From assembly GCA_928724745.1 (NCBI GenBank), contig CAKMXJ010000001.1, forward strand, positions 248,001-312,000: a stretch of DNA of 64,000 bases. The letters are read 5' to 3'. Positions 8,785 through 17,044 of this stretch are shown here, one piece after another; position 1 is the first letter of the stretch, and each line of letters starts with the position of its first letter. Position numbers and translations under genes: made by a program. The stretch is from Anthracocystis setariae (Eukaryota > Basidiomycota > Ustilaginomycetes > Ustilaginales > Ustilaginaceae). The notes beneath the pieces are model-generated. The model was not told the DNA's origin. It searched no databases and was given only the letters and a program-made list of their open reading frames with translations.

Positions 8785-11772
8785 ATGCAGCCGCTTGTCT
8801 CGCTTCTAAACAGCAACGCTCACCTCGTTTTCGTCTTCTCTGCCTTTGCTGCCATCATTGCGCTTCTACTCCCTGCATCTTCTCGCTCCTCTGCTGCCTG
8901 GCAGTCGCTTCGTTCAGCTACGTGCTACACTCCCTTCCGCACTCACGCAACTTGTGCATACGCAGATTCACCGTTTGCTCCCGTCTCTTCCAACATGGCT
9001 AACGCTTCCGACGCTTCCAAGTGGTTCCGCTTGCCCATCAATGTGGTCCCCACCCACTACGATATTACTCTCAAGTCGGACCTCGAGGCTCTCCAATTCT
9101 CCGGTACTGCCACCATCGACCTTGATGTGCTCGAAGACACCAACGAAATCGTCTTCAACGCCGCCGAAAAGCTGGCGCTCAGCAAGTCGCTCGTCCTGAG
9201 CCAGGCCCTCAAGACCGACAACAAGAGCATTGTTGTCCTCGACATTGACGCCAAGCACGAGCGTGCTACCGCCAAGCTCCCCAACACCCTCCCCAAAGGC
9301 TCCAAGGCTCAGCTTGTTGTTGCCTTTGCCAGCAACATTGACAACAGCATGATGGGCTACTATCGCTCGACCTGGGAGCATGAGGGTAAGAAGGGCTACT
9401 ATGCTCTCACCCAATTCGAGCCCACCGCCGCTCGTCAAGCTATTCCCAGCTGGGACGAACCTAGTCTCAAGGCAACCTACACCTTCCGCATGATCCACCG
9501 CAAGGACACCACTGCCCTCGCCAACATGAACGTCGTCTCCTCCAAGGACATCTCCCAGGTCGAGCAGGACAAGATCCTTCGTGCCACCGAGCTGGGTCTT
9601 GACCAGTCTACCCTCAAGTCCGGAAAGACCCAAGGCAAGACCGAGGTCTCGTCCACTGCCACCAACGACTGGACCCTCACCGAGTTTGCCACCACCCCCA
9701 AAGTGTCCACTTACCTCGTCGCATGGGCCAACGGTCCTTTCGTCAGCATCGAGAGCAGCTACACCAGTCCTCTCACCGGCAAGGTCATCCCTATGAAGGT
9801 GTACACCACCCCGGAGTACATTCACCAGGCTCAGTACGCTCTCGACGTCAAGGTCAAGGTCCTTCCCGAGTATGAGCGCGTCTTCGACGTGGCTTACCCC
9901 TTGCCCAAGCTCGACACCCTGGTCGCCTCCGACTTTGATGCCGGTGCCATGGAGAACTGGGGTCTCATCACTGGCCGTACCTCGGTCTACCTCTACGATG
10001 AGAAGAAGTCTGGTCTTCAGGACCAGAAGCGTACCGCCAGTGTACAGTCGCACGAGGTTGCTCATCAGTGGTTCGGCAACATCGCCACCTTGGCCTGGTG
10101 GGACAACCTCTGGCTCAACGAGGCTTTCGCAACCCTCATGGGTGAGGTCGTCATCCTTGACCGATGCTTTCCCGAGTGGGAGTCCGCCTCCGAGTTCATC
10201 AACATGCACCTGGACCGTGCCCTCGATCTTGACAGCAAGCGTTCCAGTCACCCTATCGAGGTGCCTCTTCAGGGTGAGAACGTCGAGTCTGCCATCAACC
10301 AGGTCTTCGATGCCATTTCCTACTCCAAGGGTGCCAGTGTCCTCCGCATGCTTTCCAACATGATTGGCGAGGATGTCTTCCTCAAGGGTGTCTCGATCTA
10401 TCTGAAGAAGCATCTCTACTCGAACGCTGTCACCAAGGACCTTTGGAACGGTATCAGCGAGTCCTCGGGCCGCGACATTGCCTCGATCATGGAGAACTGG
10501 ATTCTCAAGCAGGGTTTCCCCGTCCTGACTGTCACCGAGGAGGCTGACGGTCTTCGCATCAAGCAGAACCGTTTCCTCTCGACCGGAGACCCCACCACCG
10601 AGGAGGACTCGACCCTCTGGTACGTGCCTCTCATGCTCAAGACTGTGGGTGCTGACGGTAAGGTCTCAACCGACCGTGAGGCGTTCCTCAAGAACGAGCG
10701 TGAGGTCAAGATCCCCCTTGCCAATGCCAAGGATGCCACCTACAAGCTCAACGCAGGCACCATCGGTGTCTACCGTGTCGCCTACTCGCCCGAGCGCCTT
10801 GCTAAGCTTGGAGAGGAGGCTGCCAAGCAGAACTCGGCTTTTTCGCTCGAGGACCGTGTCGGTCTCGTTTCGGATGCCTTCACCTTGGCTGCTGCCGGTT
10901 ACGGAAAGACCTCAGGCTGGCTCTCGTTGACCCAGGCTCTCCGCAATGACCCCACTTACCTCGTCAACTCGGCTTCCTCGCAGAACCTGGGTGCTCTCGC
11001 CAGCGCATGGTGGGAGCAGGACGAGTCGGTCAAGAAAGCGCTTAAGAAGATTCGTGCCGACATCTTTGGCCCTGCGGCCAAAAGGCTGGGTTTCGACTTT
11101 GGCGAAAACGACTCGCCCGAGGTCAAGCAGCTCAGGACTGTCGTCATCAGTGCTGCTGCTAGCGGCGAGGACGAGTGGACCTTGTCCGAGATCAAGAAGC
11201 GCTTCAACCACATGGTCGAGACCGGCGATGACAGCCAGATCCACCCTGACTTGCTGCGCACTGTCTTCTCGCGCGCCGTCGCTCTCGGCGGTGAAAAGGA
11301 GTACAACACGGTTCTCGATATCTACCGCAAGCCGCCTACCCCGACTCACAAGATTGCCGCCATGTTTGCCTTCGGTGCGCCTCAGGACCCTAAGCTTTTG
11401 GAGCGCACCATCGAGTTCCTCTATGGCGACGAGGTCAAGGAGCAGGACTTTGTGTACTTCTTTGTCGGACTAAGCGGCAACCAAAAGGCTCGTCGCATGA
11501 GCTGGGACTCTCTCAAGACGCGATGGGAAGTTCTCTCGAAGCGTTTCGCCGGCAACTTTTCGCTGACGAGGCTTATCGAGTACTCGTTCTCCGGTTTCTC
11601 GTCCGAAAAGGACGCCAAGGATGTCGAGAACTTCTTCAAGGACAAGGACACCTCGAAGTTTTCGATGGGTCTCAGCCAGGGTCTCGACGCCGTGCGTGCC
11701 AAGGCTCGATGGGTCGAGCGCGACGCAAAGGATGTCGAGCAGTGGCTCAAGGCCAACGGCTACCTTGCTTAG
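8785..11772 (+). CDS. M1-family zinc aminopeptidase (Ape2/Aap1, puromycin-sensitive type)
   Basis: Removes N-terminal amino acids from peptides. The gluzincin signature is complete: exopeptidase motif GAMENWG at 9943-9963, zinc site HEVAHQWFGN starting at 10051, and the third ligand Glu in NEAFAT at 10120. The C-terminal ERAP1-like helical domain runs to the stop. The first ATG at 8785 adds about 70 residues with a hydrophobic stretch (VFVFSAFAAIIALLLP) ahead of the family's usual start. A second ATG at 8995, in a strong context (CCAACATGG), begins directly before the conserved N-terminal domain and would give 925 residues against 995. The longer form could be sent to mitochondria or the secretory route and the shorter one stay cytosolic. 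Yeast Ape2 is also known in more than one size, but use of both starts here is inference. No intron is needed. Confidence 0.93.
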   Translation: MQPLVSLLNSNAHLVFVFSAFAAIIALLLPASSRSSAAWQSLRSATCYTPFRTHATCAYADSPFAPVSSNMANASDASKWFRLPINVVPTHYDITLKSDLEALQFSGTATIDLDVLEDTNEIVFNAAEKLALSKSLVLSQALKTDNKSIVVLDIDAKHERATAKLPNTLPKGSKAQLVVAFASNIDNSMMGYYRSTWEHEGKKGYYALTQFEPTAARQAIPSWDEPSLKATYTFRMIHRKDTTALANMNVVSSKDISQVEQDKILRATELGLDQSTLKSGKTQGKTEVSSTATNDWTLTEFATTPKVSTYLVAWANGPFVSIESSYTSPLTGKVIPMKVYTTPEYIHQAQYALDVKVKVLPEYERVFDVAYPLPKLDTLVASDFDAGAMENWGLITGRTSVYLYDEKKSGLQDQKRTASVQSHEVAHQWFGNIATLAWWDNLWLNEAFATLMGEVVILDRCFPEWESASEFINMHLDRALDLDSKRSSHPIEVPLQGENVESAINQVFDAISYSKGASVLRMLSNMIGEDVFLKGVSIYLKKHLYSNAVTKDLWNGISESSGRDIASIMENWILKQGFPVLTVTEEADGLRIKQNRFLSTGDPTTEEDSTLWYVPLMLKTVGADGKVSTDREAFLKNEREVKIPLANAKDATYKLNAGTIGVYRVAYSPERLAKLGEEAAKQNSAFSLEDRVGLVSDAFTLAAAGYGKTSGWLSLTQALRNDPTYLVNSASSQNLGALASAWWEQDESVKKALKKIRADIFGPAAKRLGFDFGENDSPEVKQLRTVVISAAASGEDEWTLSEIKKRFNHMVETGDDSQIHPDLLRTVFSRAVALGGEKEYNTVLDIYRKPPTPTHKIAAMFAFGAPQDPKLLERTIEFLYGDEVKEQDFVYFFVGLSGNQKARRMSWDSLKTRWEVLSKRFAGNFSLTRLIEYSFSGFSSEKDAKDVENFFKDKDTSKFSMGLSQGLDAVRAKARWVERDAKDVEQWLKANGYLA

Positions 11773-12503
11773 AGACGAGGGGGTTTCAAATCAAGTTGTC
11801 TCGATATTCGTGCCGCTTTGGGTCGATCAATACAAGTAATATTATCGTGAATGTAGTGACGGACGGAATGTGCTTTGTGGGAGGGGGTCACGCGATGGGG
11901 ATTGTTATAAGAGGATGAACAGAGCAATTGTGACGGTTGGCGACTTAAGACCCACATGCGGTCAAATGAGGGAAGTTGAGTTGTACCCTACTGAGTCGTC
12001 GTGCGGATGGAAGGATGATGCGAGAAGCGTTGATCGAATGATTGTAGGATTGGATAGGAGGCTATTGACACTCAAAGACCATGGCCTGTTGTTCCTCTGT
12101 CACCACGATGGCTTGCCTTCTTGTCCAGACTTTCTCGCCGTCGTCCTGCATGATCTCTTTTGTTTGAGTGGGAATTGCTTGAAGGAGCTTTCTGGAAGAC
12201 TCGGTTGCAACCTCGACAGAGCCGGCTTGGTGCGAGTGTGTCAAGGAAGGCCTGTGGGTTCAAGTGGATCATTGGCGAAGGCCTGATTGCCACATGAAGT
12301 CAAACGAGCAAGTTGTTGCACCGCAGGTGGGTCAAGATGGAAATGAAGATGGAATTCGCTCATCCTCCCTCTCACCGCTTTGAGGTTGTCTAAAGGGCAA
12401 CCCTTCCTTCTCTGTCGTGGTAGATGCAGTATAAATACCTTCCCACTTTGCTCCAACCTCTCCTTCCCTCCCATTCACAAAACAGAAACAGTGAGCCTCA
12501 ACG
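11773..12503. other. Intergenic region upstream of the secreted-protein cluster
   Basis: No convincing gene. It holds the 3' flank of the aminopeptidase and the promoter of the first small secreted protein, including a TATA box at 12430. Confidence 0.5.
12430..12437 (+). promoter_or_regulatory. TATA box of first secreted-protein gene
   Basis: TATAAATA lies 67 bp upstream of the ATG at 12504. The position suits a TATA-driven, strongly regulated promoter. Confidence 0.6.
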
Positions 12504-13065
12504 ATGCAGATCTTCAAGTCTTTTCTTGCCATTCTGGCACTGGCGCTGGTCGTAGCTGCCGATTCGCACGTCTCTTCCGAGACGTACGACTACAAAGACT
12601 ACCCTGGCAAGCCCGCCAAACCTCTGTACGCCTGTGTCGTAAAATCGCGCGCCTGCAAATCCACCACCCACTTCACCGACGTCAACTACGACTACAACTT
12701 TAAACTCGGCGTCTGCCACCACGACAACTTGTTCAAAAACCTCTTCAACCGTTTCAGCCTCTCGCGTCACAGAGGTGCTTACTTCAACACCTTCTGGGTC
12801 TCTTGCAGCGATGCCAATGCTCTTTGCGAAAAGAAGGCAGCTCAACTCAAGATTCACGAGATCGCCGATGTAAGTTCAAACCAAACCCCCCCTCCCCGCC
12901 TTAGTGAGATGAAGAGAAAGGGAGCGAGGCTGATCGATTCGATTTGGGTGATGAATGCAGGTTTTGGCCGATTCGATCAACGAGCAAACCAAGTGCGAGG
13001 CTCTCGTCAAATGCTACAGCCTCAACGAGGTCGATGACAAGTGCTACCCCAAGGAGAAACATTGA
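12504..13065 (+). CDS. Small secreted 8-Cys protein A (candidate effector)
   Basis: Two exons, 12504-12869 and 12961-13065, joined across a 91-nt phase-0 intron (GTAAGT...GCAG), give 156 residues. Residues 1-19 are a clear signal peptide (MQIFKSFLAILALALVVAA). The mature part has eight cysteines at 44, 51, 71, 101, 108, 134, 140 and 150, so four disulfides are possible. Its neighbour at 13658 has the same length, the same intron position and almost the same cysteine spacing. Shared blocks include KSR-A/S-C, NR-F/Y-SL and NTF-W/Y-V. The two are tandem duplicates. I recognise no known domain. Clustered small cysteine-rich secreted proteins are typical smut effector candidates, but a role at the host interface is inference. 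Reading through the intron would give a different 177-residue product, which I reject because exon 2 restores the shared cysteine pattern. Confidence 0.85.
12870..12960 (+). other. Intron of secreted protein A
   Basis: GTAAGT donor, CTGAT-type branch site and TGCAG acceptor. Removal keeps the frame and yields the C-terminal three-cysteine block shared with the paralog. Confidence 0.85.
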
Positions 13066-13657
13066 ATACAATTCTTGCATCGCGAGAGATCCAAGGACTG
13101 ATTCAATTAATTTGTCTAGCTTCCTTTCTCTCTCGCTGTTCACTCTCCGTAGACTCTTTCCCGGCGTCGCTGTTCATTTCGTCGTTCGCTTTGCAATCTT
13201 ACAAATTGCCTCCCTCATAGATTGATTTTGAAATGGAGTGAATTGCTGAGTCAAGCTGTAAGCATGCGCACGGCAAAGCTCGATGCTACCGTAGGCTTGA
13301 TTGTCGCTCCGAAGATGGAGCTTATGAGTGCAAGATGTAAGGGGGATCTCGGTTGATTTGATGGGTGGAAACCGAAAGTGGGAGGTGGCAACAATTGTGG
13401 GGCGCTGTCGATGCAAGTTGCGATCTCCTCCGTCCAGCAAGCTGTATGGTGGACGTGGTGGCATGTAACAAACCAGTTTAGGGGGGGGGGGGCTTCACAG
13501 CCACCTTCATAAGTGGTCTCTCCATTCCGCTTTTCCTCCCACGCTCAACCCTGTCGAAGCACCGTCGAGATAGCATAAATAATGCTCCCCTCCCTTCTCC
13601 CCTCCTCTTCGCCCATCATCCCTTCTCTTAACCCCTCTTCATCCTAAAAAAGCAACG
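13066..13657. other. Intergenic region between the two secreted paralogs
   Basis: No gene seen. It holds the 3' flank of paralog A, a 12-nt G run at 13481-13492 and the promoter of paralog B. Confidence 0.5.
13574..13582 (+). promoter_or_regulatory. TATA-like box of second secreted-protein gene
   Basis: CATAAATAA lies about 76-84 bp upstream of the ATG at 13658, matching the position of the TATA box of the paralog. Confidence 0.5.
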
Positions 13658-14059
13658 ATGAAGTTCACCTCGCTTAGCCTTCTGATCGTGGGCCTGACTT
13701 GGGTCGGCATTGCGCAGGCGGGCAGTGTTGATTTCCGAGTTGGCACTACTGCGCACGATGGGCCTCGACCGCTGCATGCGCTGTACACATGCAAGATCAA
13801 GTCGCGCAGCTGTCGTCACCCGGGCTCGTTCAGCTCGCTCGACTATCCCGAGGGCCTAACGCTCTCGCGCTGCCACTCGCACGGTCTAATCAGCAGTCTG
13901 TGGAACCGCTACTCGCTCAACCGCTCCAAAGGCTTCTACGAAAACACCTTCTACGTAACCTGCCCCGATGAAAGGTGCTGGAATTTCGTCAGAGGTAAAC
14001 GAGGTAATCCCGACATCGTCCGAGACGTAAGTATCCATCCCCAAATTCCCCCATCACCA

Positions 14060-14097
<38 letters not shown>

Positions 14098-14231
14098 TGG
14101 GCTGACGTACGATTTGGGAGCAAATGTAGTTGGTGGAGATGGGCGTCAGACAGGACAGTTGGTGCGACGCTTATATCGAGTGTTTCCATCTCAACAAGGT
14201 GGATGGTCACTGCGAACCGGTACAGTCATAA
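13658..14231 (+). CDS. Small secreted 8-Cys protein B (paralog of A)
   Basis: Exons 13658-14026 and 14130-14231, split by a 103-nt phase-0 intron, give 156 residues. The signal peptide is MKFTSLSLLIVGLTWVGIAQA. Cysteines fall at 45, 52, 72, 102, 107, 135, 141 and 151, nearly the spacing of protein A (X6, X19, X29, X4-6, X25-27, X5, X9). Identity outside the cysteines is modest, with blocks such as KSRSC, NRYSL and NTFYV. The intron carries a (TG)n then (AG)n microsatellite before a CTGAC branch site. The gene is convergent with the third secreted-protein gene on the other strand. Without splicing the frame would run into the microsatellite and end in a V/C repeat, which is clearly not coding. 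Function is unknown; it is a candidate apoplastic effector. Confidence 0.85.
14027..14129 (+). other. Intron of secreted protein B, with GT/GA microsatellite
   Basis: GTAAGT donor, CTGAC branch site and TGTAG acceptor. A (TG)n(AG)n dinucleotide repeat sits inside at about 14059-14096. Confidence 0.85.
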
Positions 14232-14515
14232 TCTTCCACTGGCCCCAACCATCGTTCTAAGCGACTCGCTTCCGAGATGGTACGACGTTGTTTATCGCAC
14301 TCGCTGTGCATCCTCTCTTTTTAGTCAAAGCCTTCGAACTCCGCAATGTCATTCTCTCCACCACCCTACATGTGTGTGATGCATCAGGTACACAGAATGG
14401 CTAGCATCTTTAGAGTCACGTCAACACGCGTCTACCACTCGCCGAACACATGGGGGGGAAAAAAAATAAAAAGGCTGTATTGTGATACACGATTCGATGA
14501 TTGCATCTGTGAGGA

Positions 14516-15205
14516 TCACTTGCCGAGTGAGGCATCCTGAAGAGGGATCAAGTCTTGATCGTTGGTGCTATCTAGCGTCGCGGTCTGCAGTGAGATCGCA
14601 GGTTTCTCGTCACTGAACGGTGGCGCATCGTGCGGCTCGGCACACCCCTGCTTGGGAGCCTCCCAACAACGCACTTTGAAACTGGCTTGACATTTATCCT
14701 TCAACGGTTGCAAATACTACCACCCTCGAAATGCGATGAGTTTTTTTTTTTTTTTTTTGGTCAGTATCCCTCCTATTGCAAAAGCGAACCGAGGGAAGAG
14801 GGGGAATGACATACCTGTGTGAGCCAGTATGTGTCCATACGACCATCACCTGTGTCCCACAGTTTCGAGGCGAAGCCGGAATCGAGATCGATCGAGACAA
14901 GCGCGGCGGTGGCTACATCTTCGGGACACTTGGTGAACGAGACACCTCGATCCTTGTTCGAAGCCGCTTCCGGAGTCAGACAGGTGGGTAGAGCTGCAGG
15001 GAGAGTGCAAGCGACGGATTATTAGTAGCTGAAAACATCCTCGGCGTAAGCCAAAGCCAAGTGAAAGGGGAGGAAAGGGGGGCAACTTACTGCAAACAGC
15101 GACATTCTTGCCATCGCTACGGTCCGCGCCGACGTGGCAAAAGAGAAATGCGGTTGAAATCAACCCCATAAGCAAAGCCACGTTGGTCTTGAGTGGAGCA
15201 ATCAT
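14516..15205 (-). CDS. Small secreted Cys-rich protein C (diverged family member)
   Basis: Read on the minus strand, exons 15091-15205, 14815-14993 and 14516-14716 join to 495 nt, or 164 residues. Intron 1 (14994-15090) has GTAAGT and CTGCAG ends; intron 2 (14717-14814) has GTATGT, an ACTGAC branch site, an A18 run and a GGTAG acceptor. The signal peptide is about MIAPLKTNVALLMGLISTAF plus LFCHVGA. Mature cysteines lie at 38, 43, 61, 107, 115 and 123. Like its two neighbours it has an N-terminal C-x-C-x-C group, a phase-0 intron about ten residues before a C-terminal three-cysteine block, and a comparable length. It lacks the central cysteine pair, carries an extra phase-1 intron, and has a 40-residue acidic tail without cysteines. 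Sequence identity is too low to call homology by eye. The exon model rests on splice consensus and an open frame. Confidence 0.7.
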
Positions 15206-15259
15206 GGTAGACGTGGTAGTGGTTGTAAGAATGCAAACATTCCCCCATTCCTCCTCTGG

Positions 15260-15267
15260 TATATATA
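15260..15267 (-). promoter_or_regulatory. TATA box of third secreted-protein gene
   Basis: TATATATA lies 55 bp upstream of the minus-strand ATG (15205-15203), the same arrangement as in the two plus-strand neighbours. Confidence 0.55.
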
Positions 15268-15827
15268 CACACCAATCTGACACCCGCTTCCCGCTCTCCC
15301 CCGCTACCGAAATGAAATCAAGCGGGGCAGCGCCGGACTGAGATACCTTGATCCAACTCTCTCCATGTGAATGTGGGCCGTCTGAGAATCTCATCAACTC
15401 AACTCGAAAGTAGACCCGACCTACTCCTGCAGTACAGTTGGCATGCTTTTCATCATGGCTGCCTCGAATGTTGCTGAAACGCGTGGTGTCCAGCTGACCT
15501 CATATCGAAAGTGGTGGCTTTCAACCGTCCTCACTCTGCTCACGTACATAGCCTTGGAGTACTGAATTCGATACTGTGGCAAATGAGGTATGATTAACAC
15601 GGGTAAAAAGGGAATGATACGGTATGCGTAAAAAGTACAGTTCCTGGGAATCCAAATCGAAAATGCACAAGCTGCCAAAGGAAGGGAATGCTACCAAGTC
15701 GGGGAACGAGACGACTCGTAAGGCTGCCTATCGCTGAAGCCCAGTAGTCCAACGTCGATTTGTTACGCCTATCCGACTCTTGTCCAAGCCTACGAGATCT
15801 ACATCCCGTCGGAATCGGTCGATGAAA
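15268..15827. other. Intergenic region
   Basis: Upstream DNA of secreted protein C and 3' flank of the next minus-strand gene. I see no gene here. Confidence 0.5.
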
Positions 15828-16925
15828 TCAACGACGACCCCTATTCTCGTCCCCAACTTGTTCGGAAGCATCGAACACTTTGGGTAACGCCATCTGCCCC
15901 GGAGCGGGACTTGCGGTCCTCGACACCGACCTCGAGTTATCCCTGGACGCGGCCCTCGACCTGGACCTCGACGTGGAACCTGACCTATTGGCCGGAATCA
16001 TGCCGTTCGGATAATTCTTGTTGCGCACGGCATCGTTGTACTCCCTCCTCCTCTCGGTCTCAAGTTGCTGTGCAAACTCCTTCTGCTTCTGGCTCGTCTG
16101 ACCAGCTTGCAGAAAGAGACTGTCCCATGTGGACGGACGCACCTTAGCTTGAAGTTGGTCGAGCTTCTCGTCAGTGGTGAAGGTGAGGTAGTGGTCGCGA
16201 TGGGTGTCGATTGCTGCATAGAGAGCGGCAACAAGGTAAGGTACGGAGAGATCGGATGGGAGCGAGTTGATGGAGGCATCGAAATGGGCGACGGTTGCAT
16301 GAACGCCCTTGACGAGCTCGATGAGGGTGGACTTGTTTCCATCCGTATTGCGACGGAGCGAGACATTGAGACCCTTGAGGGAACCTTTCAAGTAGACCTC
16401 GTCCGAGTGAGCAATGCCAGCCGGCAAAGACTCGGCAACGTTGATGTTGGCACCGTAAGCAGGGCGTTCGAGGAGGTACTTGCTCTTGAAGAGACCTTTG
16501 GTGGGGATCTTGGTGCACTTGCCAAAGCTTGCGTCTTGTTCGAGCTGGATGATCTCGTAGGTGGACGAAGCGACATGCTTGCGCACAGCGAAAGGGACTG
16601 TGCCATCAGCAGAGACGACGAGCTTGATTGGAGAGGCGAAGATCTCCGTTGGGTTGGCTACGAGGTTTTGGTAGAGGGATTCGTCGAAGGCGCTGGTACG
16701 AGAGTGCTCGAGCTGCACGAGTTCGAAGACGACTCGGTCGGCAGCATCGGTGTCAACGAAAAGGATGGGATCGCGCTTGCGGTCGAGGTTTTTGACGGTC
16801 AGGGAGCAAGGCAGATTGGAGGGGAAAGGCGCCGTGGAGTTGGCGGCGTTGTACGAGGGGATGGTGTCCATGGTGGCATTGCTTTGGGCATAAGCCGGAA
16901 GCGAGGATTCGACTTGGGAAGCCAT
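15828..16925 (-). CDS. Unrecognised 365-residue protein with SR-rich C terminus
   Basis: The start is the ATG at 16925 (MASQVESSLPAYAQ). The open frame continues upstream, but only through a GAA/TTC microsatellite that would encode poly-Phe, so I reject the longer form. Residues 1-40 are low-complexity. Residues 40-300 look like one globular domain rich in beta-type sequence (SLTVKNLDRKRDPILFVDTD near its start). The last 70 residues hold a serine-arginine run (SGSTSRSRSRAASRDNSRS) and a basic end. There is no signal peptide or membrane segment, and I recognise no family. The SR-type tail could be a phosphorylation or RNA-protein interaction segment; this is inference. Confidence 0.75.
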   Translation of the reverse strand: MASQVESSLPAYAQSNATMDTIPSYNAANSTAPFPSNLPCSLTVKNLDRKRDPILFVDTDAADRVVFELVQLEHSRTSAFDESLYQNLVANPTEIFASPIKLVVSADGTVPFAVRKHVASSTYEIIQLEQDASFGKCTKIPTKGLFKSKYLLERPAYGANINVAESLPAGIAHSDEVYLKGSLKGLNVSLRRNTDGNKSTLIELVKGVHATVAHFDASINSLPSDLSVPYLVAALYAAIDTHRDHYLTFTTDEKLDQLQAKVRPSTWDSLFLQAGQTSQKQKEFAQQLETERRREYNDAVRNKNYPNGMIPANRSGSTSRSRSRAASRDNSRSVSRTASPAPGQMALPKVFDASEQVGDENRGRR

Positions 16926-17013
16926 ACTTTTTGCGATTCTTAGGATCAGAAGGACTGAGCGATGATGATGGTTGTAAAGAAGCAACCGACGTTTGAGTGA
17001 GAAGAAGAAGAAG

Positions 17014-17044
<31 letters not shown>

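Noticed and set aside
8968..10413. 481-codon minus-strand frame inside the aminopeptidase gene
   Set aside because: Antisense shadow rich in Gly/Val/Leu from codon bias; the plus strand holds the active-site motifs.
12870..13037. Read-through C terminus of secreted protein A
   Set aside because: The bases carry clear intron signals, and splicing restores the cysteine block shared with the paralog.
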